Assembly (NCBI GenBank): GCA_946885335.1
Contig: CAMPGG010000261.1
Span: 1-5,031, forward strand
Direction: 5' to 3'
Origin: an uncultured Chitinophagaceae bacterium
GTDB taxonomy: Bacteria > Bacteroidota > Bacteroidia > Chitinophagales > Chitinophagaceae
DNA: 5,031 nucleotides
How positions within the stretch are numbered: the first letter of the stretch is position 1; each line of letters opens with the position of its first letter. Of this stretch, positions 1 to 5,031 are shown in pieces. The notes below the pieces were generated by a model that had not been told where the DNA came from, made no database searches, and worked only from the letters and a program-made list of their open reading frames with translations. The position numbers and the translations under genes were made by a program.

Positions 1-52
1 ATCGCATCGTCTTTGAAAAAATATAGATTGGTAATTATTATTAAAAAAATAC
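1..52. other. Short AT-rich flank downstream of the sulfatase gene
   Basis: This edge fragment lies 3' of the minus-strand sulfatase stop codon. It is AT-rich with runs of A. I see no convincing hairpin with a U-tract, no reading frame and no RNA gene in it. It is too short to show whether a further gene lies downstream. Confidence 0.6.
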
Positions 53-1357
53 TTACAAGGGAACAGGAGTAAGAACTTTTTTTTCCCACTGTTCAAATTG
101 ATTTTTAAGCCGGTTAAAAATTTCCGCATCATTTTTTTTCAGGTTGGTTTTCTCTCCGGGATCAACAGATAAATCAAAGAGATATTCTTCATTTTCAACT
201 TTAAGATATTTCCAGTTGCCTTCCCTTATTGCTTTTTGTTTTGCCCGTTGAAATATCCGCCAATAAAAAGTTCGTCCCGTTTCTTTTTTTGTGCCAGTGC
301 ATATCGGCATCAGGTCTATGCCATCTAAAGGAAAATCAGGATGCGGCTTGGCTCCGGCAGTTGCAAGTATAGTTGCCGTCCAATCCATGGTTATAGCAGG
401 TTGATTAGTAAAAATGCCTGCCTGTATTTTTCCGGGCCAGCGAACAATGGCCGGTACTCTTATACCACCTTCCCACAAACTCATTTTCCCATTAGAAAAT
501 GCTCCATTATCTGAATAACGTTCTCCTCCATTGTCATTAGTGAAAATAATTAGCGTGTTCCCGGATAAGTTTTCTTCTTCCAATGCCTGCATTATTTGGC
601 CAATACCATCATCCAGGCTTTTCATCATGGCTGCATAAATGGCCGGTGATCCACCTTTTCTAAAATCAACAGTGTCATCATAGGCTTTGTCTGTTGGTCC
701 CTGCCAGGGCCAATGAGGTGCAGTATAATTAAGTGCAAGAAAAAAGGGATCAGTATGTGGTTGCTTAATATAGTCAATTGCTTTACGTGTAAACAAATCC
801 GTTAGATAGCCTTTCGGGTAAACTGGGTTTTCATTTTCGTAAAGATCATGTCTTCTGCCATCACCTTTATGCGAAATAAAGTCGGCAGCTCCGCTGTGAA
901 TCCCAAAAAAATAATCAAATCCATTTTTACCCGGGCTATATTCCGGTAAAAAACCCAAATGCCATTTACCGATCAGGGCCGTTTTATAACCGGCAGATTT
1001 TATCATCGTTGCAATGGAAGGGTAGCTTCCGGATAAACCAACAGCACTGTCTTTTTGAACTGGCGTCAGGGGTTCTTTTAATCCTGCGGGTGTACGTGCA
1101 GGATATCGTCCTGTCATAAAAGCAACTCGGGTAGGTGTACAGACTGGCGCAGCTGCATAAGCCTGCATAAACATAATTCCTTGAGTTGACAGCCTGTCAA
1201 TGTTGGGTGTCACTATTTTTTTTCCACCATAACAACTTAAATCTGCATAGCCCATATCATCAGTCATAATATAAATGATATGTGGTTTCTGAGAATAAGT
1301 GTTAAGTGCAACCAGTAAAATCAGTTGAAGTATTGCAAATTTAAATGGTAATAACAT
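53..1357 (-). CDS. Exported type I sulfatase (arylsulfatase / N-acetylgalactosamine-6-sulfatase-like)
   Basis: A complete 434-residue sulfatase of the alkaline-phosphatase fold, predicted to hydrolyse sulfate esters, probably on sulfated glycans, outside the cytoplasm. Residues 1-22 form a signal peptide: a hydrophobic stretch (FAILQLILLVAL) then a polar TYSQ end, with no lipobox cysteine. Visible family motifs are metal-binding D33-D34 (MTDDMGYADL), the CTPTR sulfatase signature with C73 as the residue expected to become formylglycine and R77, GKWHLG with K131 and H133, APHW with H215, NDNGG with D275-N276, and K291. The C-terminal part (EGNWKYLK, then LFDLSVDPGEKTNL) is the typical small C-terminal subdomain. 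Length is normal for the family and no key residue is missing. An in-frame stop at 1373-1375 leaves this as the only ATG that keeps the signal peptide. The substrate cannot be read from sequence. The maturating enzyme (anSME or FGE) is not in the window. It is transcribed divergently from the histidine kinase. Confidence 0.96.
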   Translation of the reverse strand: MLLPFKFAILQLILLVALNTYSQKPHIIYIMTDDMGYADLSCYGGKKIVTPNIDRLSTQGIMFMQAYAAAPVCTPTRVAFMTGRYPARTPAGLKEPLTPVQKDSAVGLSGSYPSIATMIKSAGYKTALIGKWHLGFLPEYSPGKNGFDYFFGIHSGAADFISHKGDGRRHDLYENENPVYPKGYLTDLFTRKAIDYIKQPHTDPFFLALNYTAPHWPWQGPTDKAYDDTVDFRKGGSPAIYAAMMKSLDDGIGQIMQALEEENLSGNTLIIFTNDNGGERYSDNGAFSNGKMSLWEGGIRVPAIVRWPGKIQAGIFTNQPAITMDWTATILATAGAKPHPDFPLDGIDLMPICTGTKKETGRTFYWRIFQRAKQKAIREGNWKYLKVENEEYLFDLSVDPGEKTNLKKNDAEIFNRLKNQFEQWEKKVLTPVPL

Positions 1358-1415
1358 TTCTATTAAGTTAACTCATTTATAGAAAATGAAAAATTGGAAA
1401 AAGTATTTCATGTGG

Positions 1416-1443
1416 TTTATACGCTGATGCACATGCGTATAAA
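1416..1443. repeat. Perfect 9-bp inverted repeat with 10-base spacer
   Basis: The arms are TTTATACGC (1416-1424) and GCGTATAAA (1435-1443), exact reverse complements separated by ten bases. It lies about 60 bases upstream of the sulfatase start and about 175 bases upstream of the kinase start. There is no U-tract on either side suited to a terminator. A dimeric regulator's operator is the likelier reading. A 5'-leader hairpin of the sulfatase mRNA is possible if transcription starts further upstream. The dyad is seen directly; its function is inferred. Confidence 0.55.
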
Positions 1444-1465
1444 TACGGATTATTATCTCTGCATA

Positions 1466-1482
1466 TAAGTATAATATACTTA
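1466..1482. repeat. Perfect 17-base palindrome (8-bp arms around one A)
   Basis: The sequence reads TAAGTATA, then A, then TATACTTA, a perfect dyad with a single central base. It sits 23 bases from the larger inverted repeat and upstream of both genes. Its compact symmetry suits a binding site for a dimeric DNA-binding protein better than an RNA hairpin. It contains a TATAAT-like string, but no matching -35 element is visible and that consensus is not the one used by the Bacteroidota primary sigma factor. In AT-rich DNA such palindromes can occur by chance. Confidence 0.45.
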
Positions 1483-1616
1483 CGCATTAAGTTATGATAT
1501 AATAATGCCATAAACTACCGATTTTACCCTGCATATTTACTATCTTGTTAGTTCTGTGCAGCAACATATTGTGGTGCAATTCCAAATCCAATAAAATCTT
1601 ATAAAAATATACGCCG

Positions 1617-3722
1617 ATGAAGCGTCCATTTTTTTTACGCCTTTCTCTCGGGCAACGTTTGCCATTAATAATTTTCCTTTTACTTCTAAGTATCATTTTG
1701 ATTTTTGGTATCACATCTTATATTGGTGTAAGCCGTGCGGAACTTAATGCCGGAGAAGATCGGTTAAAGGTACTCTCTGAACAATTGAGTTCTATGCTAA
1801 CCGGTAATACACACAGCATGGTGGCCAGTGCTAAAGAGAATGGAAACACACCGCACATTATAAATTATGTAAAAACCAATGGAGCTGATAGCAGCAGTGA
1901 AACGGTAGAAGATTTAATTGCACTAAGAAAGGACACAGGTTACCTGAAGGTTGAAATTAAAAATGCTGACTTCCATACTATATATAGCTCAGCGAAAAAC
2001 GATTTTGATTTAAATGTCAGCCTGGATACAATCCTTACAAAACTTTCCAACACACCTGACACCGGGTTTGTTGGACAATTATACAAATCAGGCGATGCTG
2101 TTTATTATCCGATAGTGTCCACAATTTTTGAAAATAATAAAACTATTGGTTACCTGGTCCGCTGGAGAATGATGAGTATTACCGCCCCGGCTTTAGCGCA
2201 ATTAAGAAAATTGCTTGGGTCAGGAGCGTCTTTATTTGTTGGCAATAAGGATGGAAAAATTTGGTCTGATTTGCAAAAAGCGATATCTCCTGTTCCGTCT
2301 TTTCAGCAAATAGAAAATAATGTTATTCATTATCAAAGAAATAGTGAAAAGGTTATTGCACATATTCGACCGATTGTAAATAGTCAATGGCTTGTTGCTG
2401 TTGAATTATCTAAAAAAGAAGTGCTGGGTGCAGCTAACCAATTTTTAAAATGGTTGATTTTGATCGGTTCAATACTTTTAATAATTGGTGTATTAGTCGC
2501 ATGGTTAATGGTTCGGAAAATAACCGATCCTTTGCAAAAACTTACAACCGCCGTATCTGGCATAGCGGCGGGCAACTATTCAACGCTATCTCATTTAAAC
2601 CGGTATGATGAATTAGGTAAATTGGCCCGTGCATTTAATGCGATGTCAGCACAGGTTCAGGATGCTCAGAAAACATTAGAAAGCAAGGCGCAAAATTACA
2701 GGCTCTTGTTCGAAGGTAATCCTATGCCGATGTGGATCATTTCCAAATCTACGCTGGAGATATTAAATGTTAACCAGGCTGCAGTTGAGCATTACGGTTA
2801 TACACTCAGCGAATTCCTGGCATTGAATTCAAAAGATTTACGCCCGGAAGAAGATCATGAGAAGTATGTCCAATTTATAAATGATGAAAAAAATATTCAT
2901 TCCAACAACCGTGGAATTTGGCGGCATAAAAAAAAGGACGGAACGATAATAATGGTTGATGTAACAGCCGATAATATCATCTATCATGATCAACCAGCCA
3001 GGTTAATTTTAGCAAATGATGTAACGGAAAAATTAAATGCAGAAGCACAATTGGTACGTCACCGGGTTATGCAGCAGGAATTAATTTCCGAAACAACATT
3101 ACAGGTACAGGAGAAAGCAAGGGAGGAATTGGGAAAGGAACTGCATGATAACATCAACCAGATCCTGGCATCTACAAAACTTTATCTTGAAATGGCCAAA
3201 GGCGGAAATGCCAAACTAGTGCAGGAAGCCATTGATAAAAGTTATGATAATGTAAACCTGGCCATAATGGAAATCCGCAGATTGTCAAAACAATTAGTGG
3301 CGCCGGCATTAGAAACATCTTTGGTGGATGTAATTAAAGATTTGTCAGAAGAAATTCAGGCTATCACACCCATTAATACTTCGCTGATCATTGATAACTT
3401 TCATGAACACCTGGTGAATGACAATTTAAAACTGGTACTTTACCGGATCATACAGGAACAGGTCAATAATATTTTAAAGCATGCCGCGGCCAGTGATGTA
3501 CATATAACAATTGCAACAGAGCATGGAATCGTTTATTTGATTATTTGGGATAATGGAATTGGTTTCGATACCGCTAAAAAATCAAAGGGCATTGGTTTGA
3601 GAAATATTGACAGCAGGGTCAAATTTTATGATGGAGAGGTTAATCTTACATCACAACCCGGCAAAGGCACCCGTCTTGAAATTTCTGTCCCACTTGAAAG
3701 AAAAACTGAAATGGTTGTATAA
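1617..3722 (+). CDS. Membrane sensor histidine kinase (sensor domain-HAMP-PAS-HisKA_3-HATPase)
   Basis: A complete 701-residue hybrid-free sensor kinase of the NarX/DesK-like class, predicted to autophosphorylate and pass phosphate to a NarL/LuxR-type regulator. Order: short basic N-terminus; membrane helix about 16-38; extracytoplasmic sensor region about 39-276, possibly Cache-like (VGNKDGKIWSD at 208-218); second helix about 277-298; HAMP about 299-350 (conserved P305 and DELG 331-334); PAS about 358-472 (GNPMPMWII, then YGYTLSEF); HisKA_3 about 498-562 with ELHDN and phosphoacceptor H510; and HATPase_c about 600-693. The ATPase shows an N box (E614, N618, H622), a G1 box DNGIGF (645-650) and a G2 box KGIGLRN (657-663). 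All catalytic motifs look intact. An in-frame TAA at 1602-1604 leaves the ATG at 1617 as the first possible start; no strong ribosome-binding site is visible. No receiver domain is fused and no response regulator is adjacent in the window, so its partner and ligand are unknown. Confidence 0.95.
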   Translation: MKRPFFLRLSLGQRLPLIIFLLLLSIILIFGITSYIGVSRAELNAGEDRLKVLSEQLSSMLTGNTHSMVASAKENGNTPHIINYVKTNGADSSSETVEDLIALRKDTGYLKVEIKNADFHTIYSSAKNDFDLNVSLDTILTKLSNTPDTGFVGQLYKSGDAVYYPIVSTIFENNKTIGYLVRWRMMSITAPALAQLRKLLGSGASLFVGNKDGKIWSDLQKAISPVPSFQQIENNVIHYQRNSEKVIAHIRPIVNSQWLVAVELSKKEVLGAANQFLKWLILIGSILLIIGVLVAWLMVRKITDPLQKLTTAVSGIAAGNYSTLSHLNRYDELGKLARAFNAMSAQVQDAQKTLESKAQNYRLLFEGNPMPMWIISKSTLEILNVNQAAVEHYGYTLSEFLALNSKDLRPEEDHEKYVQFINDEKNIHSNNRGIWRHKKKDGTIIMVDVTADNIIYHDQPARLILANDVTEKLNAEAQLVRHRVMQQELISETTLQVQEKAREELGKELHDNINQILASTKLYLEMAKGGNAKLVQEAIDKSYDNVNLAIMEIRRLSKQLVAPALETSLVDVIKDLSEEIQAITPINTSLIIDNFHEHLVNDNLKLVLYRIIQEQVNNILKHAAASDVHITIATEHGIVYLIIWDNGIGFDTAKKSKGIGLRNIDSRVKFYDGEVNLTSQPGKGTRLEISVPLERKTEMVV

Positions 3723-3808
3723 ATTAACCTTCCATTTGCATGGCTGATTCTTTGATGTGAATATTGATTTCTTTTCAATATTAATACCTTAAACTAACGC
3801 TTATCCTT
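3723..3808. other. Intergenic gap between histidine kinase and SH3-hydrolase gene
   Basis: This 86-base gap separates two co-directional genes and contains the AT-rich inverted repeat at 3760-3782. The string ATTCTTTG near 3747-3754 resembles the TAnnTTTG -7 element but lacks the TA, so I do not call a promoter. The gap is long enough for an independent promoter, so operon membership is undecided. Confidence 0.5.
3760..3782 (+). repeat. AT-rich inverted repeat, possible weak terminator or operator
   Basis: The arms AATATTGA (3760-3767) and TCAATATT (3775-3782) are exact reverse complements around a seven-base pyrimidine loop. It starts 38 bases after the kinase stop codon and ends 26 bases before the next start codon. 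The stem has only one G-C pair per eight and no T-run follows it, so it would be a weak intrinsic terminator. It could equally be a protein-binding dyad for the downstream gene. Confidence 0.45.
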
Positions 3809-5031
3809 ATGTCAAATATTACCATGTATGTATCTGAAGATACCATTCCTTTATTTTCAGGGAAAACATCAAACAAAAAAAGTATTCATTTGCTTTGGGG
3901 CGATTCGGTAAGATTACAGGAGGATCTTCCTGTAACGGGTCGGGTTAAAGTCAAAGCAAGAGGAATAAATGGATATGTAAATACAAGCCAGATAGGTAAG
4001 CAATCATTACTTGAATATTATTTTATTGATGTAGGGCAGGGTGATGGTGTATTGATCGTAACACCCGACCGCAAGCATATTTTAATTGATGGAGGATATA
4101 TCCGCAAAAAGCAAATCACCAAACGCAATGCAGCTGATTTTATTGACTGGAAATTTGACCGGGACTATGGTCAAACAAAAATCAGTCTCGATGCAATGAT
4201 CAGTTCTCATAACGATGAAGATCATTATGGTGGTTTGTGGGATATCATTAACCCGAATGAAGTGCAGGAACTGAAGTTAAGTAAAGTTGAAATTGGCGCA
4301 TATTATTATGCCGGCATGAATTGGTTTGAAAAGGATGGTGAAAGAAACTTAGGTCCTTATAAAGATGGTTATTGGACATTATTGCTTAATAGTAAAACAG
4401 CTTTAAAAAATCATTTACCCGGTGCAAGCGGCGCAGTGAGTACAGGTTACAGCCTGCAAGGGCAATGGAAAGACTTTATATCTCAGGTTGTAAAATCTAC
4501 AACCAGGTGTACGCGGCTGAGTAATAAGAAAAATAGCAATGGTTACATACCGGGCTTTGAACCGAAAACAAATTTGCCAAGTATTAAAGTACTTGCACCT
4601 ATCGAGGAAAAATGGGAAGGCAAACCGGTATTGAAGAAATTTACCAATGGCGATTCGCAAAACACAAATGGTCATAGTTTGTTGCTTAGAGTAGATTATG
4701 GTAAAACCAAAGTGTTATTAACGGGTGATCTGAATGCGCAAAGTCAGAAACACATCCTGCAATTTTATAAAGACAATTTAAGTGAACTTTCGTGTGATAT
4801 TGCAAAAGCATGTCATCATGGAAGTGATGACTGTTCATTTGAATTCTTATCTGCGCTTTCTGCATCAGCCACCATTATTTCTTCGGGTGATAATGAAGGG
4901 CATAATCATCCGCGACCCAGGATAGTGGCAGCCAGTGCATTAACGGGTCATAAATTAATTAAAGATGATCGGGTGGTAACACCATTAATTTATTCAACAG
5001 AAATTGCCCGGAGCTACAAGATCACAGAACC
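3809..5031 (+). CDS. SH3-like domain fused to ComEC/Rec2-type metallo-beta-lactamase-fold hydrolase (3' end outside window)
   Basis: A 407-codon open frame, plus two bases, with no stop before the window edge, so the protein is C-terminally incomplete here. Residues about 5-62 look like a bacterial SH3 domain (LLWGDSVRL, then GRVKVKARGINGYV). From about 68 a ComEC-type hydrolase domain follows: FIDVGQGDGVLI (72-83), ILIDGG (91-96), metal-binding SHNDEDHYGG (133-142; H134, D136, D138, H139), LLTGD with D307, CHHGS (335-339), and GHNHPRPR (364-371). These are the expected metal-ligand and active-site positions. A long stretch of about 140 residues (143-285) between motifs carries no signature I recognise. 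There is no signal peptide or membrane helix, so it is probably cytoplasmic and not a DNA-uptake channel like full ComEC. The ATG at 3809 is chosen because an in-frame TAA lies at 3782-3784; an ATG at codon 6 is an alternative. Substrate is unknown; a phosphodiester or nucleic acid substrate is only an inference from the family. Confidence 0.88.
   Translation, partial: MSNITMYVSEDTIPLFSGKTSNKKSIHLLWGDSVRLQEDLPVTGRVKVKARGINGYVNTSQIGKQSLLEYYFIDVGQGDGVLIVTPDRKHILIDGGYIRKKQITKRNAADFIDWKFDRDYGQTKISLDAMISSHNDEDHYGGLWDIINPNEVQELKLSKVEIGAYYYAGMNWFEKDGERNLGPYKDGYWTLLLNSKTALKNHLPGASGAVSTGYSLQGQWKDFISQVVKSTTRCTRLSNKKNSNGYIPGFEPKTNLPSIKVLAPIEEKWEGKPVLKKFTNGDSQNTNGHSLLLRVDYGKTKVLLTGDLNAQSQKHILQFYKDNLSELSCDIAKACHHGSDDCSFEFLSALSASATIISSGDNEGHNHPRPRIVAASALTGHKLIKDDRVVTPLIYSTEIARSYKITE

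Larger units (their letters stand above)
1358..1616. promoter_or_regulatory. Divergent intergenic region between sulfatase and histidine kinase
   Basis: This 259-base AT-rich spacer must hold the promoters of both flanking genes, as they are transcribed away from each other. It contains two perfect inverted repeats (listed separately) and four copies of the 5-mer TACGC or its complement, at 1420-1424, 1435-1439, 1481-1485 and 1610-1614. I could not find a clean Bacteroidota promoter (TAnnTTTG with an upstream TTTG) for either gene. The closest is TACTTTTT on the minus strand near 1400, which has no good partner. Neither gene has a clear Shine-Dalgarno sequence, as is usual in this phylum. No small gene is supported. 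Confidence 0.6.

Noticed and set aside
1470..1475. TATAAT string as a sigma-70 -10 box
   Set aside because: No TTGACA-like element lies at the right spacing, the string is part of a palindrome, and Bacteroidota primary sigma factors use a different consensus.
1487..1714. 75-residue minus-strand open frame overlapping the kinase start
   Set aside because: It overlaps the start of the well-supported kinase gene on the opposite strand, is rich in Lys/Arg/Ile as expected from AT-rich noncoding DNA, and shows no recognisable domain.
2384..2575. 63-residue minus-strand open frame
   Set aside because: It lies wholly inside the kinase gene, antisense to the second membrane helix and HAMP region, and has no independent support.
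3747..3754. ATTCTTTG as a Bacteroidota -7 promoter element
   Set aside because: The invariant TA of TAnnTTTG is missing, so the match is too weak to call.
4415..4675. 86-residue minus-strand open frame
   Set aside because: It lies antisense inside the hydrolase gene, whose reading frame is supported by conserved motifs on both sides of this stretch.
3809..5031. Reading the hydrolase as the competence channel protein ComEC
   Set aside because: The visible protein has no membrane helices and no competence-type membrane domain; only the C-terminal hydrolase domain type is shared.

Overview
The window looks like chromosomal DNA from a member of the Bacteroidota, plausibly near Chitinophagaceae. 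That placement is an inference from AT-rich DNA, the absence of clear Shine-Dalgarno sequences before the start codons, and the protein types. No rRNA, tRNA, CRISPR array, transposase or phage gene is visible.

Layout: a complete minus-strand gene (53-1357) encodes an exported type I (formylglycine) sulfatase. A divergent intergenic region (1358-1616) follows and contains two perfect inverted repeats. A complete plus-strand gene (1617-3722) encodes a membrane sensor histidine kinase with an extracytoplasmic sensor region, HAMP, PAS, HisKA_3 and HATPase domains. After an 86-base gap with an AT-rich stem-loop, a plus-strand gene starts at 3809 and runs off the window end. It encodes a soluble protein with an N-terminal SH3-like domain fused to a ComEC/Rec2-type metallo-beta-lactamase-fold hydrolase domain.

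How the genes relate: nothing in the sequence ties the three into one pathway. The sulfatase is a single catabolic or scavenging enzyme with no SusC/SusD, glycoside hydrolase or sulfatase-maturating enzyme beside it here. The kinase belongs to the class that normally pairs with a NarL/LuxR-type response regulator, but no regulator lies in the window. The kinase and the hydrolase point the same way, but the gap between them may hold a terminator, so co-transcription is uncertain. The least ordinary items are the SH3-hydrolase fusion, which is cut by the window edge, and the dyad-rich divergent promoter region. I see no clear evidence of an undescribed multi-gene system.
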